The notes under the pieces are model-generated. The model did no database searches and was not told the DNA's origin. It worked only from the letters and a program-made list of their open reading frames with translations. The translations under genes were made by a program, and so were the position numbers. Positions 43,733 to 51,857 of a stretch of 64,000 nucleotides of DNA are shown here, piece after piece; position 1 is the first letter of the stretch, and each line of letters opens with the position of its first letter. This stretch comes from Actinomyces sp. (GTDB lineage Bacteria; Actinomycetota; Actinomycetes; Actinomycetales; Actinomycetaceae), in contig JALCNR010000016.1 in assembly GCA_022649165.1 (NCBI GenBank), forward strand, positions 1 to 64,000. Reading direction: 5' to 3'.

Positions 43733-44732
43733 ACTCGTCCTCCCCCTCCCGGTGGATGACGATCTGCCCGCTCTCCTCCAGGGTGCGGATCACCGTGACG
43801 ATCGTGCCGCGGGCCTCCTGCACCTGCGACATGCGCACCGGCCCTTCGGCCTGCTCTTCCTCGTGGAGGTCCTCGCGGCGGCGTTCGGACAGGTTCGACT
43901 CGATCTTGCGGCGCACCTCGGGGAAGGAGCCCTTGAGCGCCGTCGCCAGGACGCGGTTGTCCACGGAGCGCATGACGAGCTGCACCGCCAGGTCCTCCAG
44001 CAGGAGGATGTCGTCGAAGGTGAACAGCTGGCTGCGCACGACCTCCGCCAGCTCCGTGTCGCGCTCCTCCAGCTCCTCGAGGACCTGCTTCTCCGTGCCC
44101 GGGTCGGACCTGTTGAGGATCTCGACCAGGGGCTGGATCCCGCCGACCGAGGCGTACTCGCCGCTGGTCAGCATCATCGTCGCCCGGCGCTGGAGGTTAT
44201 CGGCCACGAGCGAGACGACCTCCGGGGAGGACTGGTCCATCGTGGCGATGCGCAGCGCGACATCCGCGCGCAGGCCGGGCGCCAGGTTCTTCATGATCGC
44301 CGACGCCCGATCCGCCCGCAGGTGCGCGAGGACGAGAGCCACGGTCTGCGGGTGCTCCCCGGAGATCAGGGACTGCACCTGCGCGCCGTCGGCCTTCTGC
44401 AGGAAGTCGAAGGGCTGGCCCGCCAGGAGGACGGAGAGGCGGTCCATGAACTCCTCGGCCCGGTCCGCGCCCAGGGACTCCTCCAGGAGTCGGCGGGCCA
44501 CTTCCAGCCCCCCCACTCCGACGGGAGCCGAGCCCCCGAAGGCGCGGTCGTGGAACTCGCGCATGACCTCCGCGCTGAGCTCCGGCCGCACGCTCTCCAT
44601 CCGCACGATCTCGGCCGTGACCTCCTCCACCTGGGACTCCGGCATCTCCGCGAGGACCCGAGCGGCGGACTCATGCCCGAGCTGCAGCAGCAGCACGGCG
44701 GCCTTCTGGACGTTCGTCAGCCCGCCGCTCAC
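43722..44732 (-). CDS. fliG: Flagellar motor switch protein FliG
   Basis: This 336-residue rotor protein is the part on which MotA acts. The typical start GGLTNVQKAAVLLLQLG, the EHPQTVALVLAHL linker block and the C-terminal DNRVLATALKGSFPEVRRKIESNLSERRREDL torque helix are all present. I chose GTG at 44732, which overlaps the fliF stop by 4 bases as elsewhere in this operon; a start six codons earlier is also open. Confidence 0.96.
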   Translation of the reverse strand: MSGGLTNVQKAAVLLLQLGHESAARVLAEMPESQVEEVTAEIVRMESVRPELSAEVMREFHDRAFGGSAPVGVGGLEVARRLLEESLGADRAEEFMDRLSVLLAGQPFDFLQKADGAQVQSLISGEHPQTVALVLAHLRADRASAIMKNLAPGLRADVALRIATMDQSSPEVVSLVADNLQRRATMMLTSGEYASVGGIQPLVEILNRSDPGTEKQVLEELEERDTELAEVVRSQLFTFDDILLLEDLAVQLVMRSVDNRVLATALKGSFPEVRRKIESNLSERRREDLHEEEQAEGPVRMSQVQEARGTIVTVIRTLEESGQIVIHREGEDEYVE

Positions 44733-46303
44733 TTGTGGACCGCCAGCCACTCGCCGAGCGCGGACGCCACTGCGGCCGGGTCCTTCTCGGCCAGCTCGGC
44801 GATGTCCGTGCGCATCTGCTCCTCCGGATCCCGGCGCTGGGGCGTGAGCACGCTCGTGCGCACCAGATCCGACTCGTCCTCGTCCGCCTCCTCGGGCGGG
44901 AGAGTGGGCACGGGGGCGAGATCCTCCTCCAGGGGGTACTCCTGCTCGTCCAGTTCCTCGCGGCGGCGCCGGCGCCGGCGCACGCGCAGCGCGAGCGCCA
45001 CCCCCAGGAGGACGAGGACCGCGATGGCCCCGGCAATCTCCGCGATGAGGACGCGGTCGCGGCGCGCCGCCTCCTCCGCGGCCTGCTGCTGGGCGAGGGC
45101 GTCGTCGGCCTGCTGCGCGGCCGAGGCGTCGAAGTCGGCCTTCACCACGGACAAGGTGTCCCCGCGGTCCTCGTCGATGCCGGCGGCGGCGGCCACCATC
45201 TCGTTGAGGGTCGCGTCCGACAGGCCTGCGGCAGCGGCCCGGTCCACGACGACGGACACGGACTGGCGCCTCACGCCGCCGGGGGACACAGTGGTCTGCT
45301 CGGTCACCTTGTTCACCGAGTTGTTGACCGTCTCCTCCTCGGAGGAGTAGTTGCCCGCCCCGCTCTGGCTGTCGGGGACCGCGATGTTGTCCGTGCCCAG
45401 GACGCCGCCCGCGCTGCCCCCGGTCCCCGTGTAGGTCTCGGTGCTCTTCGAGGACGACAGGGGCGGCACGTCGTCCGCTGCGCTGTAGGTCTCGCTGGTG
45501 CGCTCCGTGGAGTCCGTGTTGACGTCGGTGGACACCGTCACGGTGGACCGGCCGGAGCCGAGGACCTGGTCGAGCATGGCCTGTACCTTGGAGGCGATCG
45601 CGGTGTCGCGGTCCGAGGCGGCCCCCGTCGCGTCCGAGGCGGTCAGGGTGAGGTCGCGGCCCTGGTCGTCCACGACGCTGACGTCGGAGGGGTCGAGGTC
45701 CGGCACGGAGGAGGAGACGAGGTTCGTCACCGCCCGCACCGACTCCCCGCCGAAGGTGGCGCCGGGCTTGAGCTCGAGGAACACCGAGGCCGTCGTGTCC
45801 GCCTTCTCCTCGGTGTACACGGACTCCTCGGGGACGGCCAGGTGGACGGTGGCCGAGGAGACGCCGTCGATGGAGGAGATCGTGGATGCCAGCTCCCCTT
45901 CGACGGCTCGCTGGTAGGTGACCTCCTGCTGAAACTCCGAGGCCCCCACGCCCATCTGGTCGAGCAGGGCGTAGCCGTCGGAGTCGCTGGGGATGCCGTT
46001 GGCGGCCAGTTCGAGGCGCACGTTGTCCACCTGGTCGGAGGGGACCAGCACCGTCGTCCCGCCGGCGGCGAGCTGGTACTCGATGCCGTCCGAGTCGAGC
46101 TGGGCGACCACCGCCGCGGCGTCCGTGTCCGACAGGTCGGTGTAGACGGCGCTCATCGTGGGCTTGGCCAGCCAGCCGGCCAACGCGACGATGCCCGCCG
46201 TCAGCGCGACGAGGGCGATGAGCGCGAAGGTCCGCTGGGGCACGGTGAACGCGTCCCAGAAGCCCTTGAGCCGCTGGACCAGGGATCGGACTGCCGTCGG
46301 CAT
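44729..46303 (-). CDS. fliF: Flagellar MS-ring protein FliF
   Basis: This 524-residue membrane protein forms the MS ring, the base of the flagellum. TM1 (about 28-46) is followed by ring-building motifs (YTDLSDTDAAAVVAQLDSDGIEYQL, and the LAVPEESVY region) and a Ser/Gly-rich beta-collar. TM2 (IAGAIAVLVLLGVALAL) precedes a C-terminal FliG-binding helix ending GEWLAVHK. It is one base from the fliE stop. Confidence 0.96.
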   Translation of the reverse strand: MPTAVRSLVQRLKGFWDAFTVPQRTFALIALVALTAGIVALAGWLAKPTMSAVYTDLSDTDAAAVVAQLDSDGIEYQLAAGGTTVLVPSDQVDNVRLELAANGIPSDSDGYALLDQMGVGASEFQQEVTYQRAVEGELASTISSIDGVSSATVHLAVPEESVYTEEKADTTASVFLELKPGATFGGESVRAVTNLVSSSVPDLDPSDVSVVDDQGRDLTLTASDATGAASDRDTAIASKVQAMLDQVLGSGRSTVTVSTDVNTDSTERTSETYSAADDVPPLSSSKSTETYTGTGGSAGGVLGTDNIAVPDSQSGAGNYSSEEETVNNSVNKVTEQTTVSPGGVRRQSVSVVVDRAAAAGLSDATLNEMVAAAAGIDEDRGDTLSVVKADFDASAAQQADDALAQQQAAEEAARRDRVLIAEIAGAIAVLVLLGVALALRVRRRRRRREELDEQEYPLEEDLAPVPTLPPEEADEDESDLVRTSVLTPQRRDPEEQMRTDIAELAEKDPAAVASALGEWLAVHK

Positions 46304-46304
46304 C

Positions 46305-46664
46305 TCAGGCCTGCATCCTCATGATCTCGTTGAACGCCTCCACGGCCTTGTCGCGCAGCGTCGCTGTCAGCTCGAGCGCCACCTGCGCCTGAGTGGCGGC
46401 GATCGTGTAGTCGTGGGCGTCGTCGAGCTGGCCCGTGACCGCCTGGACGGCCAGATCGTCGGCGGTGCTCTGCTGGGCGGCCAGGCCGTCCGCCACCTGG
46501 CCGAGGATCGCGGCGAAATCCCCCTGCACGGGCGAGCTTCCCGCCGACTGGGTGCCGGCGGCGGCCGAGGTCCGGGAGGCCTGGCTGACGGCGTCAAGGG
46601 CGCCCACGGCCGCCGTTCCAGGTCCGCTCACGCCCGCGACGGCCGCCACCGTCTCGAGCGCCAT
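46305..46664 (-). CDS. fliE: Flagellar MS-ring/rod junction protein FliE
   Basis: This 119-residue export substrate joins the MS ring to the rod. The C-terminal half is typical: AHDYTIAATQAQVALELTATLRDKAVEAFNEIMRMQ. The ATG shares one base with the flgC stop. Confidence 0.94.
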   Translation of the reverse strand: MALETVAAVAGVSGPGTAAVGALDAVSQASRTSAAAGTQSAGSSPVQGDFAAILGQVADGLAAQQSTADDLAVQAVTGQLDDAHDYTIAATQAQVALELTATLRDKAVEAFNEIMRMQA

Positions 46665-47068
46665 CAGGCCTGCCCGATCTGGAGGGCCGCCCGGTAAGAC
46701 TCCGTCGCCCGATCCACGACCGCGGCGTTGGCCTGATAGGAGCGCTGGGCGACGATGAGCTGCGTCATCTGGGAAGCCATGTCCACCGAGGGGTATCGCA
46801 CGTATCCGTCCTCATCGGCCAGGGGGTGGTCCGGTTCGTAGACCAGCCGGCCCTCGGCGGAGCCGAGCTTGATGCCCTGGACCTCGACGCCGCCCTGGCC
46901 GGAGCTCAGGGGGCGCGCGACGACGAAACGCTCCTGGAACGCCGCCTCGTCCGTGGAGGTCACGTTGTTGACGTTGGCGATGTTGTCGCTGATCGCGTCC
47001 ATCCACTTGCGGGTGACCGTCATACCGGTCTCCGCGATGCCGATCGCGCCGAAGATCGTCATGGTCAC
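46664..47068 (-). CDS. flgC: Flagellar proximal rod protein FlgC
   Basis: This 134-residue rod subunit contains SDNIANVNNVTSTDEAAFQ and the C-terminal DMASQMTQLIVAQRSYQANAAVVD block. The start is GTG at 47068, overlapping the flgB stop by 4 bases; ATG two codons on is an alternative. Confidence 0.95.
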   Translation of the reverse strand: MTMTIFGAIGIAETGMTVTRKWMDAISDNIANVNNVTSTDEAAFQERFVVARPLSSGQGGVEVQGIKLGSAEGRLVYEPDHPLADEDGYVRYPSVDMASQMTQLIVAQRSYQANAAVVDRATESYRAALQIGQA

Positions 47069-47403
47069 CGCCCCATCGCCGTGCGGATGCTGGTGAAGGT
47101 GTGCCCCACTGCCTGCGTGGCCAGCTGGTAGCGCAGGTTCGTGTCGATGTTGAGCAGCGTCTCCTCGTCGAGGTTGACGTTGTTCCCGTCGGTGCGCGCC
47201 GATTCCAGCGAGCGGGCCACCGTGATGGGCGCCTCCCCCGATCCCCGCGCGTAGCTGGACGCCAGGGCGTCCTCGAACTTCACCCGGCTCGCGGTGAACC
47301 CGGGGACCGCGATGTTGGCGATGTTGTCGGCGATGACGCGCTGACGGGCCGAGAGGCCGTCAAGGGCCGTTGTCACGGCCTGAAAGGCCGCAGAATCGAA
47401 CAC
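47065..47403 (-). CDS. flgB: Flagellar proximal rod protein FlgB
   Basis: This 112-residue rod subunit begins MFDSAAFQAVTTALDGLSARQRVIADNIANI with the rod-family signature ADNIANIAVPGFTAS. It is the first gene of the 12-gene flgB-to-flgE operon. The start is GTG with only a weak ribosome binding site. The leader of about 66 bases can form two GGA-loop hairpins. Confidence 0.95.
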   Translation of the reverse strand: MFDSAAFQAVTTALDGLSARQRVIADNIANIAVPGFTASRVKFEDALASSYARGSGEAPITVARSLESARTDGNNVNLDEETLLNIDTNLRYQLATQAVGHTFTSIRTAMGR

Positions 47404-47429
47404 CGAGGGAGCCCTCTCTTCTTGACACC

Positions 47430-47444
47430 GGCCGATCCATGGCC
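47430..47444 (-). promoter_or_regulatory. Second GGA-loop hairpin in flgB leader
   Basis: GGCC-AUGGAUC-GGCC on the minus strand: a 4-bp stem with GGA in a 7-base loop. It is weak alone but lies 7 bases from a second hairpin of the same design, so it is a possible paired CsrA site. Confidence 0.35.
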
Positions 47445-47451
47445 CTCAATC

Positions 47452-47468
47452 CGAGCGTTCCATGCTCG
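47452..47468 (-). promoter_or_regulatory. First GGA-loop hairpin in flgB leader, putative CsrA site
   Basis: CGAGC-AUGGAAC-GCUCG on the minus strand: a perfect 5-bp stem with GGA in the loop. It would form at the extreme 5' end of the flgB message, given the promoter at 47476-47502. Confidence 0.45.
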
Positions 47469-47475
47469 TCGTTTG

Positions 47476-47502
47476 CAATCGGCAGCCCGAGCGATCTTGT
47501 GA
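47476..47502 (-). promoter_or_regulatory. FliA promoter of the flgB-flgE operon
   Basis: TCAC (47499-47502, minus strand), 15 bases, GCCGATTG (47476-47483). It sits 25 bases past the stop of the fliT-like gene. Two GGGAGAA direct repeats lie just upstream. Confidence 0.72.
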
Positions 47503-47527
47503 GAGTTCTCCCCGTCGGGATTCTCCC

Positions 47528-47851
47528 TCACCCGGTGGTGTCGATGTAGACCGGACCCGCCGGGCCCCTCTCGTCCAGTTCCCGAACGGCCTGGAGATGG
47601 CGGGCGTTGGACGCTTGGGCCTGCTCCAGCCGGTCGATGAGGGCATGCTGGCGTTCCTGGAGGGCGCGGGCCCGCGCCGCGAGCTCCGGGGGCATCGACC
47701 CCTCCTCTGCGGGCCCGGACCACGTGAGGACCGGCAGGTCCCCGCCGTCCCCGCCTGCGCCGTCGAGCTGCGTCTCCAGCCGCTCCGTCTGGCGCTCCAG
47801 GTCGTCGAGGACCCCCGCCCAGCGGGCGACGCGCGCGCGGTGCTCCTCCAC
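47528..47851 (-). CDS. Putative FliT-like flagellar protein
   Basis: This is a small protein of about 107 residues. It has helical, charged segments (VEEHRARVARWAGVLDDLERQTERLE and ARARALQERQHALIDRLEQAQASNARHL) joined by a flexible linker. It lies directly after fliD-fliS, the usual place of fliT, the FliD chaperone. I see no diagnostic motif, so the name rests on position, size and helical character. GTG at 47851, 5 bases after the fliS stop, is the best start; longer frames overlap fliS. Confidence 0.6.
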   Translation of the reverse strand: MEEHRARVARWAGVLDDLERQTERLETQLDGAGGDGGDLPVLTWSGPAEEGSMPPELAARARALQERQHALIDRLEQAQASNARHLQAVRELDERGPAGPVYIDTTG

Positions 47852-47856
47852 GACGG

Positions 47857-48294
47857 TTATGCCACCCCGAGGTCGCCCGCGCGCGCGGCGGAGGGGGGCT
47901 GCTCCCCGCCCGGGGGCGGGGCGGCGGCCTCCAGGGCCGCTTCGTGCCAGGTGTCGCGCAGGGGCTGGGCCACCTCCCGGCATGCGCGCACCAGGTCGGG
48001 GTTCCCCGAGACGTTCGCGCGCACGAGCGTCACCGCCAGATAGTCGTAGAGCGAGGCGAGCCCCGCCGCCCCGTCCCAGGCGGACACGTCCAGGCTGAAG
48101 CGCAGCTCGTCGACGATGCGCTGGGCGTGGGTCAGCGCCTCGCCCGCCTCCTCGCGCGCCTCCCGCTCCAGAGCGGCCTGGGCGCGCTCGATGTCGACGA
48201 CCAGGCGGTCGTAGAGCAGGACGACCATGCGTTCTGGGGTGGCGGTGGCCAACGACTCCCCCCGCATCCGCGCCAGGGACCGCGCCATGTTCAT
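47857..48294 (-). CDS. fliS: Flagellin export chaperone FliS
   Basis: This 145-residue helical protein keeps flagellin unfolded and delivers it to FlhA. The segment TPERMVVLLYDRLVVDIERAQAAL and the C-terminal LYDYLAVTLVRANVSGNPDLV are typical of FliS. The C-terminal 25 residues are Pro/Ala-rich. The ATG is 11 bases after the fliD stop. Confidence 0.93.
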   Translation of the reverse strand: MNMARSLARMRGESLATATPERMVVLLYDRLVVDIERAQAALEREAREEAGEALTHAQRIVDELRFSLDVSAWDGAAGLASLYDYLAVTLVRANVSGNPDLVRACREVAQPLRDTWHEAALEAAAPPPGGEQPPSAARAGDLGVA

Positions 48295-48305
48295 CGGTTC
48301 CCCCC

Positions 48306-49658
48306 TCAGGACTTCGAGCCGGAGTAGTTCGTCATGAGGCCGGCCAGCTGCGTGTCGAGCCAGCTGGAGGTCGTCTTCAGCGTCGCCAGCGTGGTCTCCA
48401 TCGCGTTGAACTTCGCCAGGAGCGAGGCCTTGCGCTCCGCGATGCGGGTGTCCCACTCGGAGATCCGCGCCTCAAGGTCCGCCGACAGGCTCTGCTGGCC
48501 GGCGATCTTCGTGGTGATGAGCCCGGAGATGGGGTCGGAGTAGGTGGTCCCCACCTGGGCGACGCGCGCGGACAGCGCCGTCGCGAAGGCCTGCGTCCCC
48601 TCGGGGTCGGCGGCCAGCGAGGCCGCCAGGACGGACTCGTCGATCGTGATCGCACCGTCACGACCGACGGAGATCCCCAGCGTGCTGGCCGGCGAGCGGC
48701 CGTCGACGGGGCGGGTGAAGGCCTCGATGAGATCCTGGGAGAGGGCGCGGACCGCGGAGTCCCCGGCGTAGACGCCGCCGGAAACCACCGTGTTCCCGTC
48801 GTCGTCGGTGGAGGTGGTCGTGGCCGTGCCCGCGCTGATCGCGGAGAGCACGTCGGTCACCTTCGCGACCAGGTCGGTGACCAGCGCCGACTGGGCATCG
48901 GTGTCGGTGCCCACCGTGATCGTCACGGGCTCCGCGCTGACGGCGGAGACCGTGATGTCGGTGCCGGCGAGCAGGTCCGCGAAGGTGTTCGTCGCGCTGG
49001 TCACGCGCCGCTCGGCGCCGGTGCCGGCCCACAGGACCACCTCGGCGTCCCGGGCCGTCGTGATCGCGGAGGAGGCGGAGGCGATCTCCGTGTCCCCGGC
49101 GCGCACGCTGAAGGCACCCGCCGCGCCGGTCGCCCCGGTGAGCTGGAGGACGAACTCCGCGTCGTCGCCGCTGCCGCCGACCCGCACCAGGGCCGCCGAG
49201 ATGCCGATGCCGGCGGCGTTGATCGCCTGGGCGGCGCTCGCGGGGGAGTCGCCGTCGATATCCACCGTCGTGGCGGTGCCGTCGGCGGCGGAGAAAGTCA
49301 GCGAGGTCTGTCCGACGAGCGCCGCGGTGTCCACCAGGCTGACCTGGCCGCGTGCGAGCGCGGCCGTGGTGAGGGACAGGGACGAGGACGCCGCGCCGGC
49401 GCGCGCGGTCACCGTGACCGCCGACGAGGACGACGTCGCCGTGTAGGCCTGCCAGGAGCTGGCCTTGGCGCTCGCGGTGGCGGCATCCGCCAGCGAGGCG
49501 AGTTTCGTGTTGAGCGATTGCAGGGAGGTGACCAGCTTCGAGACGGAGGAGGATCGGCTCGCCAGCTGCGTCCTCTCCCCGGACTCGGCCTCGACCAACT
49601 GGTTGATGAGACTGGTCGTGTCGAGGCCGCTGATGAGCCCGTCGATGCCGATGGCCAT
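48306..49658 (-). CDS. fliD: Flagellar filament cap protein FliD
   Basis: This 450-residue cap protein helps flagellin fold at the tip. The start GIDGLISGLDTTSLINQLVEAE is characteristic, and the C-terminal part has the long helical SLSADLEARISEWDTRIAERKASL. The centre is Ala/Thr/Ser-rich. No FliA-type promoter was found in the 110-base gap behind fliC, so it may rely on readthrough or an unrecognised promoter. Confidence 0.94.
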   Translation of the reverse strand: MAIGIDGLISGLDTTSLINQLVEAESGERTQLASRSSSVSKLVTSLQSLNTKLASLADAATASAKASSWQAYTATSSSSAVTVTARAGAASSSLSLTTAALARGQVSLVDTAALVGQTSLTFSAADGTATTVDIDGDSPASAAQAINAAGIGISAALVRVGGSGDDAEFVLQLTGATGAAGAFSVRAGDTEIASASSAITTARDAEVVLWAGTGAERRVTSATNTFADLLAGTDITVSAVSAEPVTITVGTDTDAQSALVTDLVAKVTDVLSAISAGTATTTSTDDDGNTVVSGGVYAGDSAVRALSQDLIEAFTRPVDGRSPASTLGISVGRDGAITIDESVLAASLAADPEGTQAFATALSARVAQVGTTYSDPISGLITTKIAGQQSLSADLEARISEWDTRIAERKASLLAKFNAMETTLATLKTTSSWLDTQLAGLMTNYSGSKS

Positions 49659-49705
49659 GGTTGTCCCTTCTGGGTTCCGTCGCGTTGATGGCCCGCCGGA
49701 AGCCG

Positions 49706-49746
49706 GGCGGGCCCCACCTGCTAGGGCGGAGCGGGTGGGGCCCGCC
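49706..49746 (-). terminator. Terminator of fliC
   Basis: A perfect 13-bp stem (GGCGGGCCCCACC with its complement) with a 15-base loop starts 22 bases past the flagellin stop. No U-tract. It would make fliC largely monocistronic, with partial readthrough into fliD. Confidence 0.7.
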
Positions 49747-49768
49747 GGTCCCGGTCAGACGCCAGGCG

Positions 49769-50869
49769 TCACTGGAGCAGCTGCAGCACCGTCTGCGGGA
49801 TCGAATTCGCCTGGGCGAGCATCGCGGTGCCCGCCTGGGAGAGGATCTGCGCGTTGGTGAAGCTCACCATCTCGGAGGCCATGTCCGTGTCGCGGATGCG
49901 GGACTCGGAGGCGGAGAGGTTCTCCATGGTGACGTTCACGGAGTTGATCGTGTGGTCGAAACGGTTCTGGTAGGCGCCCAGGTTCGCGCGGGCCGTCGAG
50001 ATCTTGCCGATCTGCGCGTCGAGGGCCTTGATCGTCGCCTGGGCCGCCGTGTTGTCGGTCACGGAGAACCCGCCGGTCGTCGTCACCGCGACGGACGCGC
50101 CCGCCGAGTCGGAGACGCTGTCCAGCGCGGTCGCCGTGCTCGCCAGGGTGATGTTCCCATCCCCGTCGACCGCGGCCGTGATGTCCGTGGTCGCGCCGAA
50201 GACGCCCTGGATGGCGGTGTTGATGTCCGCCGCGGAGGCTCCCGCGGCGAAGGTGATCTCCTCGCCGTTCACCGTGAAGGACGTCGATGTCGCCGTCCCC
50301 ACCGTGCCGGTCGAGTAGGCGGTCGGTGTGAGCGCCGCCGCGACATCGGAGACGTTCGCGCTGGACAGGTCCACCGTGATCGTCGAGGACTCCTCGCCGG
50401 CGGCGCCGACCTGGAAGACCAGCTTGCCGTCGCCGGCGCCTCCCGCGGTGCCGTCCAGGAGCTTGGTGCCGTTGAAGTTCGTCGACTCCGCGATCCGGCC
50501 GAGCTCGGAGATCAGGCTGTTCGCCTCGGTCTGGATGTTGGAGCGGGCGTCGGCGCTGTTCGAGTCGTTGCCGCCCTGGACCGCCAGGTCGCGCAGACGC
50601 TGGAGGATGGAGTGGACTTCCGTGAGCGCGCCCTCAGCGGTCTGGACGACGGAGATGCCGTCCTGCGCGTTGCGCGCGGCCACCTTGAGGCCGCCCACCT
50701 GGGAGCGCAGACCCTCCGAGATGGCCAGGCCCGCCGCGTCGTCGGCCGCGCGGTTGATCCGCACGCCCGAGGACAGGCGCTCGAGCGAGGTGCTCAGCTT
50801 GTTCTGGGTCGTCGACAGGTTGCGGTAGGCGTTGAGCGCCGTGATGTTCTGATTGATGGTGAGAGCCAT
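49769..50869 (-). CDS. fliC: Flagellin
   Basis: This 366-residue filament subunit has conserved D0/D1 ends (MALTINQNITALNAYRNL at the start; NAQILSQAGTAMLAQANSIPQTVLQLLQ at the end) and a variable Ala/Thr-rich centre (about 145-290). The D1 stretch LQRLRDLAVQ keeps the residues recognised by mammalian TLR5 in Salmonella flagellin. AGGAGG lies 8 bases before the ATG. The gene has its own FliA promoter, leader hairpin and terminator. It is the only flagellin gene in the window. Confidence 0.97.
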   Translation of the reverse strand: MALTINQNITALNAYRNLSTTQNKLSTSLERLSSGVRINRAADDAAGLAISEGLRSQVGGLKVAARNAQDGISVVQTAEGALTEVHSILQRLRDLAVQGGNDSNSADARSNIQTEANSLISELGRIAESTNFNGTKLLDGTAGGAGDGKLVFQVGAAGEESSTITVDLSSANVSDVAAALTPTAYSTGTVGTATSTSFTVNGEEITFAAGASAADINTAIQGVFGATTDITAAVDGDGNITLASTATALDSVSDSAGASVAVTTTGGFSVTDNTAAQATIKALDAQIGKISTARANLGAYQNRFDHTINSVNVTMENLSASESRIRDTDMASEMVSFTNAQILSQAGTAMLAQANSIPQTVLQLLQ

Positions 50870-50895
50870 GAGTGCTTCCTCCTGAAGGGACGTGC

Positions 50896-50915
50896 GCCGC
50901 CCATCCGTGGGCAGC
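50896..50915 (-). promoter_or_regulatory. GGA-loop hairpin in fliC leader, putative CsrA site
   Basis: The minus-strand RNA forms GCUGCCCA-CGGA-UGGGCGGC, an 8-bp stem (one G-U pair) with GGA in the loop. It sits at the predicted 5' end of the message. The AGGAGG ribosome binding site (50878-50883) lies about 20 bases downstream and offers a second GGA, the same two-site plan as Bacillus hag mRNA. Confidence 0.65.
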
Positions 50916-50923
50916 CACTCTGC

Positions 50924-50950
50924 AGATCGGCACGCGCGCTCCCGAGTTGA
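50924..50950 (-). promoter_or_regulatory. FliA promoter of fliC
   Basis: TCAA (50947-50950, minus strand), 15 bases, GCCGATCT (50924-50931). It resembles the sigma-28/sigma-D consensus TAAA-N15-GCCGATAT. The predicted leader is about 47 bases. Confidence 0.85.
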
Positions 50951-50972
50951 GGCAACTGCGGGATCCGCTGTC

Positions 50973-51004
50973 CGGCCCGCTGGGACGCCCTCGTCCCTGG
51001 GCCG
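50973..51004 (-). terminator. Possible terminator of fliA
   Basis: An interrupted stem (CGGCCC and GGGACG pairing with CGTCCC and GGGCCG around CGTC-type loop bases) lies 17 bases past the fliA stop, just upstream of the fliC promoter. No U-tract. Confidence 0.4.
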
Positions 51005-51020
51005 GGCCGCGGGAGCCGGG

Positions 51021-51857
51021 TCAGGCCGTCTCCGAGGACTGGCCCGCCGGGCGCCCCACGGCCAGGGCGGCCCGATCCGCCACCGCGGAGAGATAGGCGA
51101 TCCGGCGTCTCTCGGCGATGCCGGGGCGCTCCTCGGCTGAGGCGATCGGCGCGTCCGACTCGAGGACGGCGTCCATGGCCCCCCGGAGGATCTCCAGCGC
51201 CTGCGAGCGCAGCTGGGAGATCCGCGACTGGCTGACGCCCAGCTTGCGCGCGAGCTCGGAGGGCGTCGTGTCGTGGAAGAAGAGCTCGACGACGACGGTG
51301 CGCAGGCGATCGGGCAGCTCGTCGACCGCGATGCGCAGCACGCGCAGGCGCTCGCGCAGCAGCACGTCGTCCTCCGGAAGAACGCCCTCGTCCTCCACCC
51401 ATTCGGCCGTCAGCGGGTCCGCGTCCAGGCTGACGAGGCGCGTCTGGGCGGCGGCCTTGATGTCGCGGACGCTGGCGACGTCCATCCCGGTGGCCTGGGC
51501 GATCTCCTCGTCGTCGGGCGCGCGCCCCAGCTGGGCGGCCAACTGGTCGCTCAGCTCGTCGATGCGGCGCGCCTTCTGCCGCCCCCCTCGCGACATCCAG
51601 TCCATCGAGCGCAGCTCGTCGACGATCGCGCCGCGGATCCGGATGGCCGCGTAGCGCGCGAAGGGCACGCCGAGCGTCGGATCGAACGCGCGGGCTGCCT
51701 GGACCAGCGCCACCGACCCCGCCGATGCCAGATCCTCGCGCCGGACATGGGAGGGGACGCGGGCGATCATCTGGCTCACCTGGTAGCCGACCACCGCCAG
51801 GTTCTCGACCACCAGCCGATCGCGGGCCTGCGGATCCAGTGATTCCGGACACGTCAT
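51021..51857 (-). CDS. fliA: Flagellar sigma factor FliA (sigma-28)
   Basis: This 278-residue alternative sigma factor directs RNA polymerase to flagellar promoters. Region 2 reads SAGSVALVQAARAFDPTLGVPFARYAAIRIRGAIVDELRSMDW, diagnostic of the FliA/WhiG group. Region 4.2 is DTTPSELARKLGVSQSRISQLRSQAL. GGAGG lies 7 bases before the ATG. Six matching promoters occur in the window, but none before fliA itself. The C-terminal 45 residues beyond region 4 are variable. Confidence 0.94.
   Translation of the reverse strand: MTCPESLDPQARDRLVVENLAVVGYQVSQMIARVPSHVRREDLASAGSVALVQAARAFDPTLGVPFARYAAIRIRGAIVDELRSMDWMSRGGRQKARRIDELSDQLAAQLGRAPDDEEIAQATGMDVASVRDIKAAAQTRLVSLDADPLTAEWVEDEGVLPEDDVLLRERLRVLRIAVDELPDRLRTVVVELFFHDTTPSELARKLGVSQSRISQLRSQALEILRGAMDAVLESDAPIASAEERPGIAERRRIAYLSAVADRAALAVGRPAGQSSETA

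Noticed and set aside
47431-47438. Plus-strand GCCGATCC in the flgB leader as another FliA promoter.
   Set aside because: The -35 position reads CCCT, and it would point away from flgB toward the 3' end of the fliT-like gene.
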